A DNA stretch of 64,000 nt, taken from contig JAJDUL010000028.1 in NCBI GenBank assembly GCA_022826685.1, forward strand, positions 1 through 64,000, written 5' to 3'. A program made the translations under genes and the position numbers. The DNA is from Gemmatimonadota bacterium (GTDB lineage: Bacteria; Gemmatimonadota; Gemmatimonadetes; Palauibacterales; Palauibacteraceae). The notes beneath the pieces were generated by a model. It ran no database searches and was not told the DNA's origin. It was given only the letters and a program-made list of their open reading frames with translations. Positions 54,586-63,652 of this stretch are shown in pieces (the first letter of the stretch is position 1; every line of letters begins with the position of its first letter).

Positions 54586-56784
54586 GTGGGTCCAGACAAC
54601 CGAATCCCCCACCGCATCGGGCGGCTGTGGGAACTCGCGAACGACCTCTCGTGGACGTGGAACCCGGAGGCCCCGGCCCTCTTCCGGGCCATCGATCCGC
54701 CGCTGTGGCGCCGCACGCGGCACAACCCCGTGGCGCTGTTGCGGACCGTCGGAGGCGAGCGCCTGCGCAGCCTGGCCGAGGATCCCGTCTTCCTCCGGAG
54801 ATACGACGCGGCGCTGGACGTCCGGCGTGACGCCGTGGTCGTCGGTCACGCGCCTGAAGCGGGGACAGCCGGGCACGCCGACAACGTCCGGGCGGACGCC
54901 ACCCCGACCTGGTTCGACGAGCGCTATCCCGCGCTCCGCGACCTCCCGGTGGCGTACTTCTGCGCGGAATTCGCGTTGCACGAGTCCATCCCCATCTACT
55001 CCGGGGGACTCGGCGTGCTCGCGGGCGACCATCTCAAGGCGGCGTCGGAACTGGGGGTCCCCCTTGTCGGCGTCGGGCTGATGTACGCGCACGGCTACTT
55101 CGACCAGACGCTGGGGTCGGACGGCTGGCAGGACGATGCGGACGACCCACTCGACCCCGACCTGACCCCGCTGGAGCGGTTGCGGGGCGTGGACGGCGTC
55201 CCCTGGCTCGCTTCGATCCGCGGCGGGGGACGCCGCATCCATATCGGGGCGTGGAGGCTGCGCGTCGGGCGCGTCTCGCTGTACCTCCTCGACACGGATC
55301 TCGAGGAGAACGATCCCGCCGACCGGGGCCTCTCCCACCAACTCTACGCGGGCGGCGCGGATCACCGGCTGCGGCAGGAAGCGATCCTCGGCGTCGGCGG
55401 CGTGCGCGTGCTCGCTGCGCTCGGGATCGAGCCCGGGGCGTGGCACGCGAACGAGGGACACGCGGCGTTCATGATGGTGGAGCGCGTTCGCTGGCTGATG
55501 CGGGACGGCCGGTCCTTCGAGGACGCGGTGTCCCGGGTCCGGGCCTCGACCGTTTTCACGACGCATACGCCCGTATCCGCGGGTCACGACGTGTTCTCTC
55601 ACGCGCAGATGCGCGATTGGATCGGCGAGACGTTCTGGGAAGAGATCCCTCACCGCGAGGAGTTGCTGGCACTCGGTCTCCATCCGGACGACGAGGCGCA
55701 GGACCGGTTCCACATGACGGCAGCGGCGATCCGGCTGTCGCGACGCGTCAACGGCGTCTCCGCCAGGCACGGGCGCGTGACCCGGGAAATCTGGCGCGGC
55801 CTCTGGGGGGACCGTGCGGCCGGAGAGGTACCGATCCGGCACGTGACGAACGGGGTCCACCTCGCCACGTGGATGAGCGATGACATCGCCGGGCTTCTGG
55901 ACGAGTGGCTGCCCGCCGGGTGGCGATGCACGGGCGACGAAGCGATGTGGCGCGCGGTGCGCGACGTGCCGGCGCAGGCGCTGTGGCGCGTGCGGCGCCG
56001 GCTGAAGCTCCGGCTCCTCGACCTGATGCGCGACGAGGCCAGGCGCCGGTGGCCCGGCCACTGGCCGGAGTCGGCTCACCTCGCCGGAGCCGGCACGCTG
56101 ATGAGCCCCGAGCCGCTCACGATCGGATTCGCGCGGCGCTTCGCGACCTACAAGCGCGCGGACCTCATCTTCCGCGACCGTGAACGCCTCCTGGCGCTGC
56201 TCTCGGACCCGGCCCGCCCCGTGCAGTTGATCTTCGCCGGGAAGGCGCACCCGCGGGACGACGACGGCAAGCGCGTCCTCCAGCGCGTGTACGAGCATAC
56301 GCGCGATCCGGAGTTCGAGGGGAGAATCGCCTTTCTCGAGAACTACGGACTCCATGCGGCGCACGGTCTCGTCGAGGGCGTGGACCTGTGGCTCAACCTC
56401 CCCCGGGTCCCGCTGGAGGCGAGCGGGACGAGCGGGATGAAGGCCGCCCTCAACGGCGTCCCCCAGCTCGCGACCGCAGACGGCTGGTGGGAGGAGGGTT
56501 TCGAGGGCGACAACGGGTGGATCATCCCGCCCGCCCCCGCGACGGCGAGCGAGAAGGAGGTGGACGAGCACGACGCCGGACAGCTCTTCCGGCTCCTGGA
56601 GGAGGAGGTCATCCCCCTCTACTACGATCGGCCCGGCGCCGGGGCCGCGGACGACGCCCCGGCAAGCTGGCTCGCGCCCGCCCGGCGCGCGATCGAGGTG
56701 GCCGGCGCGCGATTCACGGCGGGCCGCATGGTGCGGGACTACGCGCGGGACTACTACGTCCCGTCGCTGCGCGGCGACGACTGA
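54586..56784 (+). CDS. glgP: Alpha-glucan phosphorylase
   Basis: Phosphorolyses alpha-1,4-glucan to glucose 1-phosphate. The 732-residue protein is of the short DUF3417-containing type. The N-terminal LWELANDLSWTWNPEAPALF is the DUF3417 piece. Then come YFCAEFALHESIPIYSGGLG, TVFTTHTPVSAGHD, FARRFATYKRADLIF, and the PLP lysine in EASGTSGMKAALNGVPQL. The start is GTG at 54586, preceded by GAGG at close range and AAGGAG further up. It converges on the ATP-grasp/esterase operon, 56 bases away. Confidence 0.93.
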   Translation: MGPDNRIPHRIGRLWELANDLSWTWNPEAPALFRAIDPPLWRRTRHNPVALLRTVGGERLRSLAEDPVFLRRYDAALDVRRDAVVVGHAPEAGTAGHADNVRADATPTWFDERYPALRDLPVAYFCAEFALHESIPIYSGGLGVLAGDHLKAASELGVPLVGVGLMYAHGYFDQTLGSDGWQDDADDPLDPDLTPLERLRGVDGVPWLASIRGGGRRIHIGAWRLRVGRVSLYLLDTDLEENDPADRGLSHQLYAGGADHRLRQEAILGVGGVRVLAALGIEPGAWHANEGHAAFMMVERVRWLMRDGRSFEDAVSRVRASTVFTTHTPVSAGHDVFSHAQMRDWIGETFWEEIPHREELLALGLHPDDEAQDRFHMTAAAIRLSRRVNGVSARHGRVTREIWRGLWGDRAAGEVPIRHVTNGVHLATWMSDDIAGLLDEWLPAGWRCTGDEAMWRAVRDVPAQALWRVRRRLKLRLLDLMRDEARRRWPGHWPESAHLAGAGTLMSPEPLTIGFARRFATYKRADLIFRDRERLLALLSDPARPVQLIFAGKAHPRDDDGKRVLQRVYEHTRDPEFEGRIAFLENYGLHAAHGLVEGVDLWLNLPRVPLEASGTSGMKAALNGVPQLATADGWWEEGFEGDNGWIIPPAPATASEKEVDEHDAGQLFRLLEEEVIPLYYDRPGAGAADDAPASWLAPARRAIEVAGARFTAGRMVRDYARDYYVPSLRGDD

Positions 56785-56840
56785 TCGCGAAGCCCGGTGA
56801 CCGGCCCCCTCGATCGCAGCGGGGCTCTTGCCACGGGCCG

Positions 56841-57593
56841 CTAGGGGGGCGGAAGCAGCTCGTCGAGGTAGCGGAGGAGCATGTTGCGCCACGTGGGCCA
56901 GTCGTGGTGCCACTCCTCGCCCCAGTCGTCCATCCGGTTCGGCACGCCCTTTTGCCCCAGGAGCGAGGCCGCGCGCCAGGACTCGCCGATATCCTCCGCC
57001 CGCCCGCTCCCGGAGGCGAGGAGGACGAAACGCCGACGCAGCCGGTCGAGCGTCTCGCCCTCGAGTTGCGGCAGATGGTGCACGGGCGAGGCTCGGTAGA
57101 AGTCGCCCGTCGCTCTCGCCTCGACGCCGGCGTCGTCTTTCAAGAAGCGCTGGAGATCGTAGGTGCCGCTCATGCACACGGCATGCGAGAAGGCATCGGG
57201 GAACCGGCACAGCGCGGCGAGCGCGTTGAACGCTCCGATGGAGGAGCCTGCGACGATGACCTCGATCCCCGGATCGTTGCAGTCCTCCCGGATCATGGGG
57301 ACGAACTCGCGGTAGACGAACTCCTGAAACCGGTTCAGGACGGCCATGCGGTGTTCGGGGGTCCCCTCGCGTCCGAGCATGACGCGGCCCGCCACGCTGT
57401 CGCACGAATAGACCTTGATCCGGCCGGCCGTCAGGTAGTCCGCCACCGTGTCGATGACGAGAAAGCGCTCGATCTCCTCCGCATCTCCTCCGGCGGTGGG
57501 AAACATGAGGAAGGGCACGCCGACCTCGCCCCACCGCGCGACGTTGACCTCCTGTCCGAGACGATGCGACCACCAGCTGGCATTGAGTTTCAT
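56841..57593 (-). CDS. Alpha/beta-hydrolase esterase of the ATP-grasp cluster (gene A)
   Basis: A 250-residue cytoplasmic esterase-like protein without signal peptide. The nucleophile elbow is GSSIG (Ser 118) in VIVAGSSIGAFNALA, and the C-terminal histidine is His 230 in EEWHHDWPTWRNML, the pattern HDWPxW seen in putative esterase/S-formylglutathione-hydrolase-like families. FLMFPTAGGDAEEIERF lies after the first strand. The ATG at 57593 overlaps the stop of the upstream ATP-grasp gene by four bases (ATGA). It is last in a five-gene operon. A thioester, ester or amide made by the neighbouring ligases is a reasonable but unproven substrate. Confidence 0.8.
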   Translation of the reverse strand: MKLNASWWSHRLGQEVNVARWGEVGVPFLMFPTAGGDAEEIERFLVIDTVADYLTAGRIKVYSCDSVAGRVMLGREGTPEHRMAVLNRFQEFVYREFVPMIREDCNDPGIEVIVAGSSIGAFNALAALCRFPDAFSHAVCMSGTYDLQRFLKDDAGVEARATGDFYRASPVHHLPQLEGETLDRLRRRFVLLASGSGRAEDIGESWRAASLLGQKGVPNRMDDWGEEWHHDWPTWRNMLLRYLDELLPPP

Positions 57594-58867
57594 GAGGCGA
57601 GAATCGGCACGGCGCCGGGGGGTTCCTCCCGGCGGGCCGCCTGTATGCGGTCGAAGAAGAGGGCGGTGAACTCCTCGATCTCGTGATCGGGGTAGAGCGA
57701 GGCCACCTTCTTGCGCACCGCCTCGTGAGCCGCCTCGCTGCCGAAGAACTCGTCGGCCACCTCGTCCAGCTCCGGGAGGTGCGTCTCGCAGAACTCCACG
57801 AAGCGGTCGGTCTCGAACCTGGCCTCCGCGATCCCGGCGCAGGCTCGAACCCTCTCGCCGACCGACATCCCCGGACGGCAGGCATCGAGGAACGGCTGCC
57901 AATCGAGGTTGATGCGCATCCTGCGCCGGGTCGCCGCGCAGAAGAGGGACCAGCGGAGATTCGCCTTGATGAGCCACGGGAAGTGGTAGTGGAGCGAGGT
58001 GACCTGCGAATCCGGACAGGGGTTCGCGAAGTCGATCGGCATCCACCGTCCACCGCTGCGAAGCACCTCGCACGAGTTGAAGTCCCACCCGAAGAAGGCG
58101 TTGATCGTGAGCGTCGTGTCGCGGATCGCGCCGGCGTCCGTGGGCTCGAGGTGATCGCGCGCGACGGTGTAGCGGTCGTGCGCCGGGGCGCCGGGGTCGT
58201 AGAGCACGGCCCGCGTCTGGGGTCCCAGCCCGATGCAGCGGACGAAACGGTCGTGCTCCACGCCCTGCTGGAGGTGCATGACGAACTTGCCGCTCTCGTC
58301 GTAGGCGGCGCCGAGCGCCTCGTCGTCCCCGATCCGCGACACGCCGCGCCAGCCACCGCCGTCGTAGGGCTTCATGAACACGGGATAGCCCAGGTCTCGC
58401 GCCACGGCGGGCAGGTCGAAGAGCCGCGCGTAGCGTTTCAGGGTGACCGCCAGATCGTCCTGCGGATCGTAGGACTTGGGCGGGATGAGCCACGTCCGCG
58501 GAACGGGGAGGCCCAGCCTCATCATCGCGCAGTAGGTGGAGTGCTTCTCCATCGACTGGACGCTCCACGGATTGTTGAACACGTAGAGCCCGTCCATGAT
58601 CACGGACTTCTTGATCCACTCCCGCGTCGGGAAAAACCAGTGCGTGAGGCGGTCGATGACGACGTCGTACTTCCCCTTCTGCTGCAGGTCGAAGGGCTCG
58701 ATCGTGACGTCCTCGATATGGAACCGGATCGTGCCGTCGGACGAGGGGATCCGGGGGTTCATCCGTTCGAGGATCTCGCGGTAGGCGATGGGCCAGCAGA
58801 GGTCCGCCCCGAGCGAGAGGCCGATGCGGCGCGTGACCTCGCCCGCGGACGTCGACGGAGCCGTCAC
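57590..58867 (-). CDS. ATP-grasp ligase, RimK-like divergent type (gene B)
   Basis: A 425-residue ATP-grasp enzyme, distinct from the other three in the cluster. The pre-ATP region has VFNNPWSVQSMEKHSTYCAM and LGLPVPRTWLIPP. The ATP-binding lysine is Lys 166 in YPVFMKPYDGGGWRGVSRI. The metal-binding end is in RWMPIDFANPCPDS. ATP-grasp ligases activate a carboxylate as acyl-phosphate and join it to an amine or thiol. The start is GTG at 58867 because it overlaps the upstream esterase stop (GTGA); the frame remains open 12 codons further. The C-terminal 130 residues are helical and of unknown role. Its ATGA overlap with gene A supports a shared function. Confidence 0.82.
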   Translation of the reverse strand: MTAPSTSAGEVTRRIGLSLGADLCWPIAYREILERMNPRIPSSDGTIRFHIEDVTIEPFDLQQKGKYDVVIDRLTHWFFPTREWIKKSVIMDGLYVFNNPWSVQSMEKHSTYCAMMRLGLPVPRTWLIPPKSYDPQDDLAVTLKRYARLFDLPAVARDLGYPVFMKPYDGGGWRGVSRIGDDEALGAAYDESGKFVMHLQQGVEHDRFVRCIGLGPQTRAVLYDPGAPAHDRYTVARDHLEPTDAGAIRDTTLTINAFFGWDFNSCEVLRSGGRWMPIDFANPCPDSQVTSLHYHFPWLIKANLRWSLFCAATRRRMRINLDWQPFLDACRPGMSVGERVRACAGIAEARFETDRFVEFCETHLPELDEVADEFFGSEAAHEAVRKKVASLYPDHEIEEFTALFFDRIQAARREEPPGAVPILAS

Positions 58868-60060
58868 TCGTAGACCATCCAGAGCGGGCCCGGGAAGAGC
58901 CACGACAGGCCCTCGCGCAGACGGTCGCGCCAGTTCTCCCAGTTGTGGCCGTCGCGCGACTCGACGAAGCGCACGTCCGCGCCGCCGCGACGGAGAGCGT
59001 GTATCAGGGCTCGGTTCTCCGAGACCAGCGGTTCGTAGACGCCCACGGAGACGAAGGCCTTCTCCGCGATGGCGGTCGGCTCGGCCCGGTACGCGTTCAT
59101 CATGTCGACGATGCGGTCGAAGACGGGGCCGCTCTCGTTGTCGCCGATATCCGTGAAGAGGAACGAGCCCGACTGGAGCAGGATACGGCCGAAGCGGCCG
59201 GGGTATTCGAGCGCGGCGTGGAAGGATGCGACGGCGCCCAGACTCGCGCCCATGAGGCCGCGCGACTCCGGATCCGGGAGCAGCGGATAGTCGCGTTCGA
59301 GACGCGGGAGCAACTCTTCGGCGACGAACCGGGCGTGCGCCGGATCGGCCGAGTATTCCGACATCCGATCGCCCGGGTGCAGAAGGGCGACGATCATCCG
59401 GGGGACCTCGAAGCGGTCGATCAGTCGGTCGAGCACGTGCTTCAGGCCGGCGTACTCGACGTAGTCCCCGCCGTCGTGCACGATCAGCAGCGGGTAGCGC
59501 CGGTTGGCGCGGAACTCCGCCGGACGGTACACCGTCACGTGACGGGCGGATTCGAGCGCCTCGCTCTCGACCGCGAGTTCGTCCATTTCGCCGGGCCGGA
59601 CCTCCTCGCTTTCACGGGCCCAGTCGGGGATCTCGTAGCCCCGTGCCTGCACGACCGAGTTCGCGCCGAACGGGTCGCGGGCGCGTTGGGGGTTCAGCGG
59701 ATCCTCGATCCATTCGGCGCGGCCGCGGGAGAGCACCTCGATCTTGTACTCCACCCGGGACTCGTCGGGGAGTTCGAGGGTGTAGCACCAGAGATCGGTT
59801 CCGTCCAGGCGGCGGAAGGGTGCCGAGGTCTGGAGTCCGTGCACCCAGTGTCGCAGGCGCACGGCGTCGGCGTGGCCCCGGTACACGAAGGTGTAGAGTG
59901 GCGGCTCGGCGAGGGGGAACTCGTTCGCATCGACGAACGCGTCGACCGCATCCGCCGCACCGAGACCCGAGACGAGCTGTTTCTCGAGCGCCGCGATCGC
60001 GGGCGAACGCGGCATCGACAGGTCGTACCCGTGTTCCCGGGCGCCGGCGTCGAATCGCAT
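58864..60060 (-). CDS. Enterochelin-esterase-like hydrolase with N-terminal sandwich domain (gene C)
   Basis: A 398-residue Fes/esterase-D-like protein. The N-terminal half (about 50-110) resembles the E-set/CBM48-like sandwich of Fes (PLYTFVYRGHADAVRLRHWV, WCYTLELPDESRVEYKIEV). The C-terminal alpha/beta-hydrolase domain has YPLLIVHDGGDYVEYAG, the nucleophile Ser 273 in GLMGASLGAVASFHAA and His 372 in ESRDGHNWENWRDRL. Known Fes enzymes cleave cyclic ester siderophores and related family members hydrolyse peptidyl or sugar esters. No signal peptide is seen, so it is probably cytoplasmic. It lies eight bases after gene D and overlaps gene B. Confidence 0.85.
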   Translation of the reverse strand: MRFDAGAREHGYDLSMPRSPAIAALEKQLVSGLGAADAVDAFVDANEFPLAEPPLYTFVYRGHADAVRLRHWVHGLQTSAPFRRLDGTDLWCYTLELPDESRVEYKIEVLSRGRAEWIEDPLNPQRARDPFGANSVVQARGYEIPDWARESEEVRPGEMDELAVESEALESARHVTVYRPAEFRANRRYPLLIVHDGGDYVEYAGLKHVLDRLIDRFEVPRMIVALLHPGDRMSEYSADPAHARFVAEELLPRLERDYPLLPDPESRGLMGASLGAVASFHAALEYPGRFGRILLQSGSFLFTDIGDNESGPVFDRIVDMMNAYRAEPTAIAEKAFVSVGVYEPLVSENRALIHALRRGGADVRFVESRDGHNWENWRDRLREGLSWLFPGPLWMVYE

Positions 60061-60068
60061 GGGCCGGA

Positions 60069-61064
60069 CTACGCCGCCGCGCGGAACAGGACCCGGCGGC
60101 CCGTCAGATCGAGGCGCTCGACGCCGTCCACGCCGCTCCAGCCGTCGCCGGCCCGGTCGATGCGGCGGCCCGGGTCGAGGAGGACGCAGGAGGCCGGGGC
60201 GAAGCGGGCTGCGAGCCGTGCCCCCCGCGTCCGGTCGTCCAGCGCCAGGCGGGCCGAGGCGTGGGGAAGCGCGACGATCCCCTGGGCGATCCCGAGTCCC
60301 GCATCGAACACCTCGGGGTTCCCCTCCCCCCAGGGTGGCCGATCGTGAAAGAGGACGATGCGCTCCGTCAGCGCCATCGCGCCCGCCGAGCGGGCGATCA
60401 CGGTGCGCCCTCCGAGGAGTTCCCGTCCGCCGAAGAGGCGAAGCCGGCTGAGCAGATTCGAGACGTGCCCGCCCTCGACGACGACCAACTCGACCCCGTC
60501 GAGTCGCGCGTCCACCTCCCGTCGCTGCGATCGCACGGCATCGCGCTCAGCCGGCGCCATGCGCTCTTCGAACTCCGAGCGAAGCTCGACCACGCGGTCC
60601 AGATGGCGGGCATCGAGGCAGCGAATCGCTTCGAGAGCCTCCTCCCGCTCGGCGGCGAGCACCGTCTCGTCTCCCCGCAGCCCGGTCAACTGCCGATGGG
60701 CGTCGATGAGACCGTGGAGCCGCAGGTTGTAGGCGCGGCGCAACGCCCTGAGCCGGTTCCGGCTCTCCAGGTGCGCACGCGCGAGTTCCGCGTCCGCCTC
60801 GGCGATCCGGTCGGAGCGCCGATAGAGTTCGAGATCCACGACGCGGTCCGCCAGGCGGGGATTGATGAGTCCTTCGTTCGCCTCCCGGTCCCGCCATCCG
60901 GCGGTGATGGCCGCGATCCGCGCGCCCGGCGACAGCGCGCCTCCGGCCTCCAGTTCCCGCACCACGTCGATGAGCGCAAGGTCGCCCCCTCGCGGACCCA
61001 GGAGGACGAGCCGGGACGGGGACCCGGCGTTGTCATTGACCCGACGCTTTCTCGACACCCTCAT
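60069..61064 (-). CDS. Cyanophycinase/peptidase E-like serine hydrolase (gene D)
   Basis: A 331-residue protein with the S51/class I glutamine-amidotransferase-like fold signs. VVVEGGHVSNLLSRL stands where peptidase E and cyanophycinase have GGGNTxxLL. The nucleophile-type Ser 226 is in VIARSAGAMAL (SAGA motif). FDAGLGIAQGIVALPHAS then DDRTRGARLAARF parallels the GLGL-HxxxRxR-RL block. A charged helical insert (about residues 85-185, for example LRALRRAYNLRLHGLIDAHR) is unusual. Cyanophycinase cleaves beta-Asp-Arg dipeptides from cyanophycin. Its presence among ATP-grasp ligases suggests turnover of an amide product. The start is ATG at 61064, overlapping gene E by four bases (ATGA). The stop is TAG. 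Confidence 0.7.
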   Translation of the reverse strand: MRVSRKRRVNDNAGSPSRLVLLGPRGGDLALIDVVRELEAGGALSPGARIAAITAGWRDREANEGLINPRLADRVVDLELYRRSDRIAEADAELARAHLESRNRLRALRRAYNLRLHGLIDAHRQLTGLRGDETVLAAEREEALEAIRCLDARHLDRVVELRSEFEERMAPAERDAVRSQRREVDARLDGVELVVVEGGHVSNLLSRLRLFGGRELLGGRTVIARSAGAMALTERIVLFHDRPPWGEGNPEVFDAGLGIAQGIVALPHASARLALDDRTRGARLAARFAPASCVLLDPGRRIDRAGDGWSGVDGVERLDLTGRRVLFRAAA

Positions 61065-62284
61065 GCGGCGCGCACTCTCACCCAGCGTCCGACCGCGTCG
61101 AGCATTTCGCGCAGTTCGTCGTAATCCGGGTGCCGCAGGCGAAGCCAGGCGTTCGCCATGTATCCGGCCTCCACCGGCTGGGTGGGCGTACCGGGCGGCG
61201 GCAGGTGCGTGTCGATGATCCACTCCCCGAAGCGGGCTTCCACCTTCTCCAGACCCTCATACCCCGCGATCCGCCCATCGTTTTCGGGCCGCAACGTCAC
61301 GATCCCCGCGGAGTACCGGCGCGACGCGTCCCGCAGTTTCCGGCCATGCACGATGCAGGCCGCCCACTCGCGGTACACATCCAGTTCGTTCGCCGCGCCG
61401 TAGAGGTCCCAGGCCCGGACGCCGGGGGGACGGCAACCGATCTCGGAGAATCTGAGTCCCTTCTCTCCGAAGAACCATTCCATGTGGGTGGCGGAGGTCC
61501 CGATCTCGAGCGCATCGATGACCCGCTGCCCCAGGTCCCGGACCTCCGCGTAGGCGTGAGCGGCGTCGATCCGGTTCGTGGCGATGAACTGGGGCGACAC
61601 CTCCCGCGTCCGCATCGCCTCGAGCACGTTCGGGTAGTAGTGGGTCATGAAATCGTGGACGATCACGCCGTCCACCGTCAGCGTGTCGTAGAAGGCCTCG
61701 TGTCCGTCCACAAACTCCTCGACGGCGACTTCGGCGCCATGCCCGACGCCGAGGCGCGGGAGCAGAGCCGCAAGCTGCGCCTCATCGTCGACGCGATACG
61801 TGCCCGAGGCGCCCGCCCCGGCGCGAGGCTTGATGATGAGCGGATAACCGATCCTCCGGCCGAAACCGGCGATCTCCTCGGCGTCGCCTCCCCCCATGGA
61901 TTGAGCGGTCGCGATCCCCACAGCGCGAAGGGCGTCCTTCATTGCCGGCTTGTCGCGGCACAGGTGCGCGGTCCTCACCGAGGTCCCGGCCAGTCCGGCG
62001 GCTTCCCGCACGCGGGCGACCGGAAGGATGTGGGCTTCCACCGTGGCCTCGAGGCGATCCACGGGTTGCCGCCGGTGGATCTCGTGAAGGGCGTGCGCGA
62101 GCGCGCCCTCGTCGCACACGGAGCCGACCTGCTCGTAGCAGGTGAGCCACCGGTGCAGATCCGGGCCGAGCGCCTCGACCGGGGCTTCGCCCACCGCCGA
62201 CACGTCCGCGCCGATCTCGTGCAGACCGCGCACGAAGTCCTTCTGGTTCCCGGGAAACAGGGGTTCAACGAATACGACGTGCAT
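61061..62284 (-). CDS. ATP-grasp ligase, paralogue 1 (gene E)
   Basis: A 407-residue ATP-grasp enzyme of the carboxylate-amine ligase type. The N-terminal pre-ATP domain begins MHVVFVEPLFPGNQKDF. The CRDKPAMKDALRAVGI segment (RDK at 110-112) opens the ATP-grasp fold. Lys 152 in YPLIIKPRAGAGASGTYRV binds ATP, and THMEWFFGEKGLRFSEIGCR holds the metal-ligand region. It shares the same length and blocks with gene F and the same RDK block with gene G. ATG 62284 is taken as start, where the family N terminus begins. It heads the five-gene minus-strand operon; gene F is divergent, 124 bases away. Confidence 0.85.
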   Translation of the reverse strand: MHVVFVEPLFPGNQKDFVRGLHEIGADVSAVGEAPVEALGPDLHRWLTCYEQVGSVCDEGALAHALHEIHRRQPVDRLEATVEAHILPVARVREAAGLAGTSVRTAHLCRDKPAMKDALRAVGIATAQSMGGGDAEEIAGFGRRIGYPLIIKPRAGAGASGTYRVDDEAQLAALLPRLGVGHGAEVAVEEFVDGHEAFYDTLTVDGVIVHDFMTHYYPNVLEAMRTREVSPQFIATNRIDAAHAYAEVRDLGQRVIDALEIGTSATHMEWFFGEKGLRFSEIGCRPPGVRAWDLYGAANELDVYREWAACIVHGRKLRDASRRYSAGIVTLRPENDGRIAGYEGLEKVEARFGEWIIDTHLPPPGTPTQPVEAGYMANAWLRLRHPDYDELREMLDAVGRWVRVRAA

Positions 62285-62408
62285 TGCTTCGCCAACGACT
62301 CGTGGGAAAAACTTCACTTTGAGGGCCCGACATAGTACAGTCCCTGCTCTCAAACGCCAGCCCGTCCGGCGGCGGCCGTCCGGCCCGCCGCGGGAACCCG
62401 GAAGATCC

Positions 62409-63632
62409 ATGCTCAACGTCGCCTTCGTCGCCCCGTTCTATCTCCCTACCACGCTGCGCTTTCTGGAGGCCGCCGCGGGGCTCGCCGACGTGCGCCTCGG
62501 GGTCGTGACGCAGGAACCGCTCGAACGAACGCCGGCCGCCCTCCGGCAGCGGATCGCGGCGCACGTCCGGGTCGAGGACGCGCTGTCGGCGGAGGGCATC
62601 CACGTCGGGCTGCGCCGGCTCTCCGCCGAACTCGGCGGGATCGACCGTCTGCTGGGCGCGCTGGAGGAGCTTCAGGTACCGCTCGGGGAGCTGCGTGACG
62701 CCTTGGGGTTCGCCGGGATGGGCGGGGCCGCCGCGCGCAATTTCCGCGACAAGTCCCTGATGAAGGACGTGCTCCGGGCACACGGCCTGCCCTGTGCCCA
62801 GCACGCGCTGGTCCGGGAGGAGGACGAGGCAACGGCCTTCTCGGATGCGACGGGCTTCCCCCTCATCGTGAAGCCGCCGGCCGGTTCCGGCGCCCGCGGC
62901 ACCTTCCGCGTCGAAACGCCGGCGCAGTTGCGCACGGCGATCGCGATGTCGCGGCCGAGCGGCGAGCGGCCGACGCTCGTCGAGGAGTTCGTCGTGGGCG
63001 AGGAACACTCCTTCGACGCGGTCTCGATCGGCGGGCGCCTCGTCTGGCATTCGATCAACCACTACCTGCCTTCCCCGCTCGAGGTGCTGCGCGAGCCGTG
63101 GATCCAGTGGTGCGTCCTCCTCCCGCGGGAGGTCGATTCGCCCCGGTACGAGGAGATCCGGCGCGTTGCCGGACCCGCGCTCGATGCGCTCGGGATGGAG
63201 ACGGGGTTGAGCCACATGGAGTGGTTCCGGCGGCCCGACGGTTCGGTGGCGATCTCCGAAGTCGGGGCCCGTCCCCCGGGAGCCCAGTTCGTCACACTGA
63301 TCTCGCAGGCGCACGACTTCGACCTCTACCGTGCCTGGGCCCACCTCCTGGTCTTCGACGAGTTCGATCCCCCGCCTCGCCCCTACGCGGCCGGCGCGGC
63401 CTATCTCCGGGGGCAGGGGCGGGGCCCCGTGCGACGCGTGGCCGGCCTCGAGGAGATCGCGAACGACCTCGGGCCGCTCTGCGTGGAGTGGCGCCTCCCC
63501 CGAGCGGGGCAGGCGCAGAGCGCGTCGTACGAGGGAGAGGGTTACATCATCGTCCGCCATCCGCGCACGGAGGTCGTCGAGGAGGCGCTGGGGCGGATCA
63601 TCACCCGCGTGCGGGTGGAACTCGCCACGTAA
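62409..63632 (+). CDS. ATP-grasp ligase, paralogue 2 (gene F)
   Basis: A 407-residue ATP-grasp enzyme. Its blocks line up with gene E: MLNVAFVAPFYLPTTLRFLE at the N terminus, NFRDKSLMKDVLRAHGLPC (RDK at 113-115), Lys 155 in FPLIVKPPAGSGARGTFRV, and SHMEWFRRPDGSVAISEVGA followed by RPPGAQ and a LYRAWAHLL helix. The two are clear paralogues that now face away from each other. The start is ATG at 62409. Gene G follows 20 bases after its TAA stop. Substrate is unknown. Confidence 0.85.
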   Translation: MLNVAFVAPFYLPTTLRFLEAAAGLADVRLGVVTQEPLERTPAALRQRIAAHVRVEDALSAEGIHVGLRRLSAELGGIDRLLGALEELQVPLGELRDALGFAGMGGAAARNFRDKSLMKDVLRAHGLPCAQHALVREEDEATAFSDATGFPLIVKPPAGSGARGTFRVETPAQLRTAIAMSRPSGERPTLVEEFVVGEEHSFDAVSIGGRLVWHSINHYLPSPLEVLREPWIQWCVLLPREVDSPRYEEIRRVAGPALDALGMETGLSHMEWFRRPDGSVAISEVGARPPGAQFVTLISQAHDFDLYRAWAHLLVFDEFDPPPRPYAAGAAYLRGQGRGPVRRVAGLEEIANDLGPLCVEWRLPRAGQAQSASYEGEGYIIVRHPRTEVVEEALGRIITRVRVELAT

Positions 63633-63652
63633 AGAAACCATTCAACGGAACC

